The position numbers and the translations under genes were made by a program. Positions 1 through 6,024 of a stretch of DNA of 6,174 nt are shown in pieces (position 1 is the stretch's first letter; every line of letters starts with the position of its first letter). Source of the stretch: Thermotogaceae bacterium (GTDB lineage: Bacteria > Thermotogota > Thermotogae > Thermotogales > Thermotogaceae); assembly GCA_027038385.1 (NCBI GenBank), contig JALVXE010000204.1:1-6174 (forward strand). The letters run 5' to 3'. A model generated the notes under the pieces. That model was given only the letters and a program-made list of their open reading frames with translations, was not told where the DNA came from and ran no database searches.

Positions 1-27
1 GTATTACTTCATATACTATTACTGGAA

Positions 28-59
28 GAAAAAATGAGTGGGGCGGCGTTCCCCACTCA
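28..59 (-). terminator. Intrinsic terminator of the chemoreceptor gene
   Basis: Read on the minus strand, a perfect 9-bp GC-rich stem (TGAGTGGGG at 59-51 pairing with CCCCACTCA at 43-35) encloses a 7-nt loop and is followed directly by TTTTTTCTT (34-26). This is a textbook Rho-independent terminator. The TGA stop codon of the chemoreceptor (59-57) is the first three bases of the stem. On the plus strand the hairpin is not followed by a T run, so it should work only for minus-strand transcription. Confidence 0.93.
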
Positions 60-1781
60 CACTTTGAATATCTTCACAAGTTTTAAGAGTGATTCTGCTG
101 TCTTCTTCAAGTTGTCACTAGTTTGTTTGAGCTTTTCTGATGAATCGAGCATCTCTTCAGATGTCTCGCGTACTTTTTCAAGCTGAACAGCTATCTCAGA
201 TATCGAGTTCGAAGCCATACTGATGGATTCACTCATCTCACTCGCAGCCGAACTCTGCTCACTTGAGGCACTCGCGAGGTCATCTGCTTGATCGCTAACT
301 CTTTCAACCTCCACCAGGATTTTGTCTATCTGCTCGGATATCCTTTCAGAGCTTTCAACGGCCTTATCGACTACCTTAAGAGTTTTCATGGTTATCTCTT
401 TCGCCTTTAATGTCCCATCTTTGATGGCCTTAAGAATTTTCTCTATCTCTTCCGTAGCTGATTTGCTCTCTTCCGCAAGTTTTCTAATCTCCTCGGCAAC
501 TATAGAGAATCCTTTCCCCTGTTCCCCTGCTCTAGCCGCTTCTATCGCTGCGTTTAGAGCAAGGAGATTCGTCTGATCCGCAATATTTTCAATGGCTTCT
601 ATGATCTTTCCAATGTTTTCTGTCTCCTCAGCAAGCTTTTCTGTAACATTTGCGGTTACCTCTGAGCTTTCCTTTACCATTCCGATGACTTTCTCGACCT
701 CTCTCACCACATCTTTCCCAGCGTAAGCCGCATTTCTCATATCCTCAGAAGACTTTGAGAGCCTCTGCGACGCGTCTGCCACACTTTCTGCGCTCGATGC
801 TACCTCTTGGGCTCCACTGGTTATCTCCTCAATGGCTGAGGCGACGCTCCTCGCCAGGTCGTTCGCCTCCGTTACCTCCTCGGAAAGCTCTCCGGATATC
901 GAGTTCAAATTTTCCACAACATCCATGAGTCTTTCAGAACCACTTCCTACGTCTTTCGATGTTTCAATTATAGACTTTATGACGGATGCCATCTTGGATA
1001 CGGAGCTACCGATCGACCTGGCTATATCGTTAATCTCCATTATCGAGGATTTAATCGATACTTCATTCGTGAAGTCCCCTTCACCCATTTTCTCAGCCGT
1101 TTCTGAAAGCTTTCTCATAGGATTGACCACAACTATGGACAACGCTACGATTGTGGCTATCGTCACAACGATCATCACCACTAGGGAAATCACGGTCATC
1201 ATCAGAGTACCTTTCTTAATCCGCGGGGATATGACACTCTCGACTTTTTCTCTTGGAACTCCGACGTAAAGTATTCCTATAACTTTTCCAGAATCGTCGA
1301 AGTACGGTTTGTAAACGGTGATGTATTCTTTTCCAAATATCTTCGCCTCACCTACGTACTCTCTACCGCTCATGACGGGTTTGTATGCTTTACTGCTCTT
1401 CCCGAGAAACGTCCCTACAACCCTCTCTCCGCGCCCATCCCTTATGGAAGTTACTACCCTGACAAAGTCGTCTCCTTCTCTTTTGAATATCGTGGCAGTT
1501 ATTCCAAAGTCTTCCGAGATCTTATCGACTATTTCGTACCTGCCTGCGATGGGTTTTCCACTCTCATCAACCAGCTTCCCGTTCACTATTTTCAGCTCCC
1601 CGTAATCCTTCTTCACCATCTCCTCCAGCATCTTTATGGAATTCGATAGAAGGGTATCCTCGGTAACCGCTCTGGCAACGCTTATCTGCTGCTTTACCGC
1701 AACCAAGGTTAGGATAGCTGATAGTGAACCTAGAACGATAATTGACATGATCACAAACAACAAATTTAGGGATATCTTCAT
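57..1781 (-). CDS. Methyl-accepting chemotaxis protein with a Cache-type sensor domain
   Basis: A transmembrane chemoreceptor that senses an extracytoplasmic ligand and controls the CheA kinase through CheW. From ATG 1781 it has about 574 residues. In order: a membrane segment (about 5-30); an extracytoplasmic domain (about 31-190) with the hallmarks of a single Cache (Cache_3/Cache_2-like) sensor, including a conserved YVGEAKIFGKEYITVYKPY stretch and a final GILYVGVP strand; a second membrane segment (about 193-219); a HAMP linker (about 220-272, beginning NPMRKLSETAEKMGEGDF); and a long coiled-coil signalling domain. The kinase-contact tip is unmistakable (NLLALNAAIEAARAGEQGKG, about 405-424). 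Candidate methylation sites are E318/E319 (ASAIEEITSG) and E508/Q509 (SASSEQSSAA), roughly equidistant from the tip. It ends in FKV, without a CheR-binding pentapeptide. The start was chosen because GGAGGG lies 6 nt upstream; ATG 1787 abuts that site. The frame is open back to 1850, but that extension lacks support. The ligand cannot be read from the sequence. Confidence 0.95.
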   Translation of the reverse strand: MKISLNLLFVIMSIIVLGSLSAILTLVAVKQQISVARAVTEDTLLSNSIKMLEEMVKKDYGELKIVNGKLVDESGKPIAGRYEIVDKISEDFGITATIFKREGDDFVRVVTSIRDGRGERVVGTFLGKSSKAYKPVMSGREYVGEAKIFGKEYITVYKPYFDDSGKVIGILYVGVPREKVESVISPRIKKGTLMMTVISLVVMIVVTIATIVALSIVVVNPMRKLSETAEKMGEGDFTNEVSIKSSIMEINDIARSIGSSVSKMASVIKSIIETSKDVGSGSERLMDVVENLNSISGELSEEVTEANDLARSVASAIEEITSGAQEVASSAESVADASQRLSKSSEDMRNAAYAGKDVVREVEKVIGMVKESSEVTANVTEKLAEETENIGKIIEAIENIADQTNLLALNAAIEAARAGEQGKGFSIVAEEIRKLAEESKSATEEIEKILKAIKDGTLKAKEITMKTLKVVDKAVESSERISEQIDKILVEVERVSDQADDLASASSEQSSAASEMSESISMASNSISEIAVQLEKVRETSEEMLDSSEKLKQTSDNLKKTAESLLKLVKIFKV

Positions 1782-1787
1782 CCTCAT

Positions 1788-1793
1788 CCCTCC
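1788..1793 (-). promoter_or_regulatory. Ribosome binding site of the chemoreceptor
   Basis: GGAGGG on the minus strand (1793-1788, extended upstream as AAGGAGGG) lies 6 nt before ATG 1781. It directly abuts the other candidate ATG at 1787, so 1781 is the better start. Confidence 0.8.
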
Positions 1794-1806
1794 TTCTATT
1801 TGAGGA

Positions 1807-1815
1807 AGTATAACA
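1807..1815 (-). promoter_or_regulatory. Candidate extended -10 promoter for the chemoreceptor
   Basis: TGTTATACT on the minus strand combines an extended -10 TG with TATACT (five of six consensus bases). At a 17-nt spacing the -35 position is TTCGGT (1835-1830), a poor match. Transcription would start near 1800, leaving a leader of about 19 nt that holds little more than the ribosome binding site. No sigma-28 flagellar-type motif was seen. This is a prediction from sequence only. Confidence 0.5.
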
Positions 1816-1837
1816 AAAGATCTCGACTTACCGAATA

Positions 1838-1846
1838 TGATAGAAT
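1838..1846 (+). promoter_or_regulatory. Candidate extended -10 promoter for the methionine synthase operon
   Basis: TGATAGAAT contains an extended -10 TG and TAGAAT (five of six consensus bases). An overlapping alternative -10 is TATGAT at 1836-1841. No convincing -35 is visible at 16-18 nt upstream (AGATCT at 17 nt). Transcription would start near 1853, giving a leader of about 20 nt before GTG 1874, too short for a riboswitch. Prediction from sequence only. Confidence 0.42.
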
Positions 1847-1860
1847 TCATTAAAAAACTT

Positions 1861-1866
1861 GGAGGG
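1861..1866 (+). promoter_or_regulatory. Ribosome binding site that fixes the metH start
   Basis: GGAGGG at 1861-1866 lies 7 nt before GTG 1874. The upstream in-frame TTG at 1859 overlaps this site and ATG 1868 sits only 1 nt after it, so neither is a plausible start if this is the Shine-Dalgarno sequence. Confidence 0.8.
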
Positions 1867-1873
1867 AATGCAA

Positions 1874-4213
1874 GTGAGAAAGAGGGAAAAGATAAGTCAA
1901 ATTTTAAAAGAAAGGGTCTTACTTCTCGATGGAGCCTATGGAACAGAGCTGATGAAAAGAGCTGGGCTTAAAGATGTTCCTCCAGAAGTCTTGAACGTAG
2001 AAAGACCTGATGTAGTCGAATCCCTACACAGAGATTACATAAATGCGGGATCCGATGTTGTCATAACGAACACTTTTGGCGCAACTCCCTCAAAGTTGGC
2101 GGAGTACGGACTCGAGGACAAGTTCGAAGAGATAGTGAGGAATGCTGTTAGAGCTGCAAAGAGAGCTGCAAAAGGTAAAGCTTTCGTATTCGGAGATGCC
2201 GGGCCGACCGGGAAGCTACCATTTCCCGTTGGGGACAAGCCGTTTGACTTTTTCTACGACAACTTTCGGAAACTCTTTGAGATAATGGTGGAAGAAGGGG
2301 TTGACGGAATAATACTAGAGACTTTTTCTGATATAGCAGAGCTCAAAGCCGCTGCCTTGGCGGCAAGAGACGCGTCAGAAGACATATTTTTAGTGGCGCA
2401 CCTGACCTTTGACGAGAACGGAAGAACCCTCACTGGGACAGATCCGATGAACTTCGTCCTCACGTTTGAAGATCTCGATGTTGATGCACTCGGAATAAAC
2501 TGCACGCTCGGGCCGGAAGAGCTTCTGCCGATATTCCAAGAGCTCTCGAAGCACACTGATAAATTTCTCACGGTAGAGCCAAACGCAGGAATGCCTGTTG
2601 TCGAACATGGAGAGACGATTTATCCAGTAGGACCGGATGAGTTCTCCGTTCACGTGGATTCATACTGGGAAGCTGGTGCGAACATAATTGGAGGATGTTG
2701 CGGAACGACTCCAGAGCACATTAAAAAAATGAGGAGGCAACTTGGAGAAAGACATCCTGTGGAAAGAGAGAAAAAGAGAATTTTCGCTCTGTCTTCTCCA
2801 ACGACGATAGTGAGTTTTGAAAAATTCGTCGTGATAGGCGAGAGGATCAATCCAGCTGGAAGAAAGAAGCTCAGAAAGGCGATGGAAGAGGGGAACTTAG
2901 ACTACGTAGTTGCGGATGGAAGAAAACAAAAGGAAGCTGGAGCGAAAGTTCTGGATGTCAACTTTGGAATAGAACAGCTGGTCGATGAGGATTTCATGGA
3001 AAAGGTGATATATTCATTAGCTTACAGTGTCGGCACTCCGATATCGATAGATGTTCAAACTGTCGGGAGATTGGAAAAACTCGTCAGATCCTATCCGGGA
3101 AGACCTCTCGTGAATTCATTCCGACCCGTTGAAGAAGAGATGAAAAAGCTGAAAGTCCTGAAAAAATACGGGGGATCAGTTGTTCTTTTGTCGATGGAAG
3201 AGGAAGTCCCGGAGAGCTACGAAGACAGGTTAAAAGCTTTTGAAAAAGGGCTCGATGTTCTTTTGTCAAACGGAATAGAGAAACACAGGATAATAGTTGA
3301 TCCAATAGTCCTTGCGATGGGGGCAGGAGGAAACCCGACGGACACGCTGCGGTTCATAGAATACCTATCAGAGAACGGTTTTAAAACAACTCTTGGCCTT
3401 TCAAATCTCTCGTTCGGGCTTCCAGATAGATCTCACTTCAACTCGTCGTTCTTGGTGATGGCAGTCGACAGGGGACTCTCTTCTGCGATAATGAACCCTC
3501 TTGATGAAATCGTGATGAAAGATCTCAAAAGCGCCCTCGTGATTCTTGGAAAGGCTGAGCTTCCAAAGAAGGAGATCAAAGAAAAAGGCGAAATAGTTGA
3601 GATGATCTTGGCTGGAAAATCCAAAGAACTCCTTGAGAAAACTAAGGAATTTCTCGAGGAGCTTAGGGAACCGCTCCTGGTGGTCGAGAGACATCTCAGA
3701 CCTGCCATGGAGAAAATAGGTGATATGTACGACAAGGGAGAGATATTCCTCCCTCAACTCATACTCGCAGCTCAGACTGCCAAAGCGTCGTTCGAGTACC
3801 TTGAAGGTTTGATGAAAGGAAGTAGAAAGAGCGAGAAAAAGGTAATAATAGCCACGGTGAAAGGAGACGTTCACGATATAGGAAAGAACATAGTCGCAGC
3901 GGTTATGAAGAGCTCTGGATATGACGTTCTGGATCTTGGAAAAGACGTTCCGAGCGATGCGATAGTCGAAGAAGCTGAAAAAAACAAACCGATAGTGGTG
4001 GCTCTCTCGGCAATGATGACCACAACAGCACCGAGAATTTCAGAAGTCGTTAGGCTCTTGAAAGAAAGGAAAATAGATATTCCTGTGCTTGTTGGAGGAG
4101 CGTCGCTCAATGAAAAGCTTGCAAGGGAACTGGGAGCAGATTTTTACGCGAAGGATGCATCCCAAGGTGTGAAGATCCTCAAGGAACTTGAGAAAGGTGG
4201 TGTTAATTCTTGA
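1874..4213 (+). CDS. metH: Cobalamin-dependent methionine synthase, three-module form without reactivation domain
   Basis: Transfers the methyl group of 5-methyl-tetrahydrofolate via protein-bound cobalamin to homocysteine, giving methionine and tetrahydrofolate in the cytoplasm. From GTG 1874 it has 779 residues. In order: a homocysteine-binding barrel (about 10-295) opening with LLLDGAYGTELMK and bearing the zinc ligands C210 (GINCTLGP) and C275/C276 (GGCCGTTPEH); a folate-binding barrel (about 318-560) with GERINPAGRKK, VLDVNFG and GLSNLSFGLPDRS; a helical cap domain (about 570-650) with EKIGDMYDKGEIFLPQ; and a Rossmann-like cobalamin domain (about 655-779) with the DxHxxG motif (D665, H667, G670; H667 is the lower cobalt ligand), S712 and GGAS at 741-744. 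The roughly 330-residue S-adenosylmethionine-binding reactivation domain of E. coli MetH (1,227 residues) is absent, and a homologue is encoded two genes downstream. Length and order match what I recall of Thermotoga maritima TM0268. First gene of a compact operon; its TGA stop overlaps the metF start. Confidence 0.97.
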   Translation: MRKREKISQILKERVLLLDGAYGTELMKRAGLKDVPPEVLNVERPDVVESLHRDYINAGSDVVITNTFGATPSKLAEYGLEDKFEEIVRNAVRAAKRAAKGKAFVFGDAGPTGKLPFPVGDKPFDFFYDNFRKLFEIMVEEGVDGIILETFSDIAELKAAALAARDASEDIFLVAHLTFDENGRTLTGTDPMNFVLTFEDLDVDALGINCTLGPEELLPIFQELSKHTDKFLTVEPNAGMPVVEHGETIYPVGPDEFSVHVDSYWEAGANIIGGCCGTTPEHIKKMRRQLGERHPVEREKKRIFALSSPTTIVSFEKFVVIGERINPAGRKKLRKAMEEGNLDYVVADGRKQKEAGAKVLDVNFGIEQLVDEDFMEKVIYSLAYSVGTPISIDVQTVGRLEKLVRSYPGRPLVNSFRPVEEEMKKLKVLKKYGGSVVLLSMEEEVPESYEDRLKAFEKGLDVLLSNGIEKHRIIVDPIVLAMGAGGNPTDTLRFIEYLSENGFKTTLGLSNLSFGLPDRSHFNSSFLVMAVDRGLSSAIMNPLDEIVMKDLKSALVILGKAELPKKEIKEKGEIVEMILAGKSKELLEKTKEFLEELREPLLVVERHLRPAMEKIGDMYDKGEIFLPQLILAAQTAKASFEYLEGLMKGSRKSEKKVIIATVKGDVHDIGKNIVAAVMKSSGYDVLDLGKDVPSDAIVEEAEKNKPIVVALSAMMTTTAPRISEVVRLLKERKIDIPVLVGGASLNEKLARELGADFYAKDASQGVKILKELEKGGVNS
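4195..4201 (+). promoter_or_regulatory. Ribosome binding site of metF
   Basis: AGGTGGT inside the last codons of metH lies 8 nt before the TTG start at 4210. It is a good partial match to AGGAGGT and supports this start, which shares TTGA with the metH stop codon. Confidence 0.6.
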
Positions 4214-5073
4214 GAGATCTTCTTGAGAAGAAAAAGATCGTTGTCTATGAAGTCGTGCCTCAAAGAGGGGTAGATCAGAGCAAGTGCTTCAAACTGTGCG
4301 ATGACATGATAGACGCCGGAGTTGACATGATAGCGATAACCGACATGCCGACGAGTAGGGTGAAGATATCACCATGGGCTGTTGGAAAAGAACTTGTGAA
4401 TGAGAACGTGGAAGTTCTGATTCATTTTACGAGAACGAGTAGGAACATCTTGAGGATAGAATCAGACCTTCTGGGTATATATGCTCTCGGCTTGAAGAAC
4501 ATCCTCATCTTATCCGGAGACCATCCATCCGGAGGAGACTATCCAAATGCCACTTATGTGAACGACATATCAACGGAAGATCTGATAAGGCTCGTCAAGA
4601 AGCTCAATTTGGGATTGACATGGAGCGGGAAGAAACTCACCGGTAAAACTGATTTTTTCGTTGGAGGAGTTTTCAACGCGAACTTGGAAAGAGAGATCGA
4701 GAGGGCTGAGGAGAAGATAAAAGCCGGAGCTGACTTTTTGATATCACAGCCAATATACTGCGCAAAGAACGCAGAAAAGGCCGCTGATAGATTGAATGTA
4801 CCTTTCCTAGTGTCTATCGCCTTCTTCAGCAGTGAAAAACAGCTTAAATACTTTTCATCGATACCCGGAATAGACATACCGAACGATTTGATAGAGAAGC
4901 TCCATGGGAAGGATAAGTCCTACATAGAAGATTACACATTCGATCACATCCTCGAGGTGGTTGAAAAACTTTACAACCATGTTTCAGGGTTCTACATATC
5001 CGGCATAGTGAAAAATCCAGAAAAAGTCAGGAGGCTGGTCGAGTTTGTCGAAGGTCTTCAGGGAAGATCCTAG
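4210..5073 (+). CDS. metF: 5,10-methylenetetrahydrofolate reductase (short form)
   Basis: A cytoplasmic flavoprotein that reduces 5,10-methylene-tetrahydrofolate to 5-methyl-tetrahydrofolate, the methyl donor for the MetH upstream. It has 287 residues and forms a single barrel, without the C-terminal regulatory domain of eukaryotic enzymes. Visible family motifs are YEVVPQRG (E14, equivalent to the catalytic Glu28 of E. coli MetF), DMPTSRVKISPWAVG (45-59), HFTRTSRN (72-79), SDLLGIYALGLKNILILSGD ending in D104 (equivalent to Asp120) and FLISQPIY (Q180, equivalent to Gln183). The motif spacing and the GDYPNAT segment resemble the MTHFR half of YitJ-type fusions and acetogen MetF more than E. 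coli MetF. The usual PPKG after the catalytic Glu reads PQRG here. The start is TTG, sharing TTGA with the metH stop, and the 3' end overlaps the next gene by 29 bp, so translational coupling is likely. No metV-like partner is present in the window, so the electron donor cannot be inferred. Confidence 0.93.
   Translation: MRDLLEKKKIVVYEVVPQRGVDQSKCFKLCDDMIDAGVDMIAITDMPTSRVKISPWAVGKELVNENVEVLIHFTRTSRNILRIESDLLGIYALGLKNILILSGDHPSGGDYPNATYVNDISTEDLIRLVKKLNLGLTWSGKKLTGKTDFFVGGVFNANLEREIERAEEKIKAGADFLISQPIYCAKNAEKAADRLNVPFLVSIAFFSSEKQLKYFSSIPGIDIPNDLIEKLHGKDKSYIEDYTFDHILEVVEKLYNHVSGFYISGIVKNPEKVRRLVEFVEGLQGRS
5029..5034 (+). promoter_or_regulatory. Ribosome binding site of the reactivation-domain gene, inside metF
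   Basis: AGGAGG within metF lies 10 nt before TTG 5045. It is the only strong Shine-Dalgarno sequence near the 5' end of the next frame and supports a start inside metF and a real 29-bp overlap. Confidence 0.65.
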
Positions 5074-5647
5074 GAATATCAAGATTCCAGAGAGAGTCCT
5101 CGCGGCTAGATTGGGGTTTAAAGGTGTCGGAAGGATACCAGAGAACTTCCTTGAGAGTTTTAAAAGGGCATACGAGGTGGCCATGGAAGTAGCAGAACCT
5201 GTTGCTGCTTACGATACGTTTGAAGCTAAAGAAAACCCCGAAGGCCTTTTGGTATCGGGGAAAATTCTCAAAGGAAAAATGGTGACGCAGCACTTTGGAA
5301 AGAGCTCCTTCGTTACTCTGATTCTTTCGACAATAGGTATGAAATATGACGAAAAAATAGAAGAGCTCCACAAAAGTGGAGAAGAGCTTCTGAGCTTTTT
5401 CCTAGATGGAATAGGGTCAGAGCTGGTGGAATATTTCACGAGAGATCTCGATAAAAAGCTCAGAGAAAACATGGGAAGCGGGAGCGCGAGGATATCTCCA
5501 GGATATGGGGATCTTCCTCTTGAGCTCAATGCTTGGATAATAGATACCCTTGACGGAGAGAATATAGGCGTTTCGTATGACCCAGAAACCTTCATAATGA
5601 TACCTAGAAAGACTATAACAGCTCTTATAGGATGGAAAGGTGCTTAA
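5045..5647 (+). CDS. Stand-alone methionine synthase reactivation (S-adenosylmethionine-binding) domain
   Basis: Homologue of the C-terminal activation domain of MetH, here a separate 200-residue protein. In E. coli MetH this domain binds S-adenosylmethionine and supports reductive methylation of cob(II)alamin when the cofactor has been oxidised. The diagnostic RxSPGY motif is present as RISPGYGDLP (R149, S151, P152, G153, Y154), followed by IGVSYDPETFIMIPRKTITA, which fits the domain's conserved end. Near the N-terminus, PERVLAARLGFKG (15-27) resembles the opening of stand-alone versions. At 200 residues it is shorter than the E. coli domain (about 330) and close to Thermotoga maritima TM0269, which I recall as a structurally solved protein of this type. 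Start TTG 5045 follows AGGAGG by 10 nt. Last gene of the operon; the protein must dock on MetH in trans. Its stop codon is 5 bp from that of the convergent mrnC. Confidence 0.9.
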   Translation: MSKVFREDPRNIKIPERVLAARLGFKGVGRIPENFLESFKRAYEVAMEVAEPVAAYDTFEAKENPEGLLVSGKILKGKMVTQHFGKSSFVTLILSTIGMKYDEKIEELHKSGEELLSFFLDGIGSELVEYFTRDLDKKLRENMGSGSARISPGYGDLPLELNAWIIDTLDGENIGVSYDPETFIMIPRKTITALIGWKGA

Positions 5648-5653
5648 CTTTCC
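5634..5653. other. Small inverted repeat between convergent genes
   Basis: GGAAAG (5634-5639) and CTTTCC (5648-5653) can form a 6-bp stem around an 8-nt loop containing the TAA stop of the reactivation-domain gene; the far arm reaches the mrnC stop codon. An alternative outer pairing is ATAGGA (5627-5632) with TCCTAT (5651-5656). There is no T run on either side, so it is not a canonical intrinsic terminator. It may be a weak bidirectional 3'-end hairpin or chance. Confidence 0.25.
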
Positions 5654-6024
5654 TATTCCACTGACTGATCCAAGATTTCTTTCAATCTCTCGTGTCTTCC
5701 CGTAAGATACAGATATCCCACGAGCGCTTCAAGACCTGTGCTCTTTCTGTATAGTGGGTCGTTTCCATGCCTTGTCGCAGATTTGCTGTTCATCGCCCTC
5801 TTGACGACGGATTTTTCGTCTTCTGACAACTCATTCCAAATCACATCTAAAACACCAGCTTGCCCTTTTCTCGAAACGACCTTTCTAACCATCTTTTCTA
5901 TCTCAGAAGGCTTCATCAGGTCTACGTATTTCAACTTGTAGTAGAGCGACATGACGGAATCTCCTATATAGGCCAGTAAGGACACGGGCGCTTGAACGAT
6001 GTCTATCTCTTTCCTGAATATCAA
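5653..6024 (-). CDS. mrnC: Mini-ribonuclease III
   Basis: A small RNase III-family endonuclease with the catalytic domain only and no double-stranded-RNA-binding domain. In Bacillus subtilis it matures the ends of 23S rRNA. The 123-residue protein shows the family signatures: LLAYIGDSVMSLYYK with catalytic D22; RKVVSRKGQAGVL (47-59), matching the conserved central helix; the basic loop MNSKSATRHGNDPLYRKST (78-96); and GLEALVGYLYLTG with the metal-binding E99. Length matches the family. The start is TTG 6024, whose TTGA is shared with the stop codon of the upstream small gene. A GGAGGAG stretch (6039-6033) lies 8 nt upstream. Translation is probably coupled to the upstream frame. Convergent with the methionine operon, 5 bp between stop codons, and no clear terminator of its own. 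Confidence 0.92.
   Translation of the reverse strand: MIFRKEIDIVQAPVSLLAYIGDSVMSLYYKLKYVDLMKPSEIEKMVRKVVSRKGQAGVLDVIWNELSEDEKSVVKRAMNSKSATRHGNDPLYRKSTGLEALVGYLYLTGRHERLKEILDQSVE

Noticed and set aside
1..27. Possible promoter or gene end at the left edge (AT-rich TATACTATTACT)
   Set aside because: Too short and at the window edge; a TATACT-like hexamer alone in AT-rich DNA is not enough.
832..1269. Plus-strand open frames opposite the chemoreceptor (also 322-576 and 1318-1605)
   Set aside because: They are antisense shadows of a clear chemoreceptor, rich in Ser/Ile/Thr from the complementary coiled-coil codons, and lack ribosome binding support.
1782..1850. Longer N-terminus for the chemoreceptor (open frame back to an ATG at 1850)
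   Set aside because: The extra 23 residues precede a strong ribosome binding site at 1793-1788 and would put charged and aromatic residues before the first membrane segment. The candidate promoter -10 also lies inside this stretch.
1859..1873. Upstream metH starts (TTG 1859, ATG 1868)
   Set aside because: The TTG overlaps the Shine-Dalgarno sequence and the ATG is only 1 nt from it. GTG 1874 has ideal spacing.
3401..3874. Long open frame on the minus strand opposite metH (and others at 2254-2571, 3433-3735, 3871-4110)
   Set aside because: They lie wholly opposite well-conserved metH sequence, show no recognisable protein motifs, and are expected by-products of its codon bias.
5209..5595. 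Minus-strand open frames opposite metF and the reactivation gene (5209-5595, 5027-5371, 4984-5184, 4554-4877) and a plus-strand frame opposite mrnC (5738-5941)
   Set aside because: All overlap genes with clear family motifs on the other strand and have no recognisable features of their own.
5634..5653. Intrinsic terminator at the convergent junction
   Set aside because: The stem is only 6 bp and no T run follows it in either direction, so it is listed only as a weak inverted repeat.
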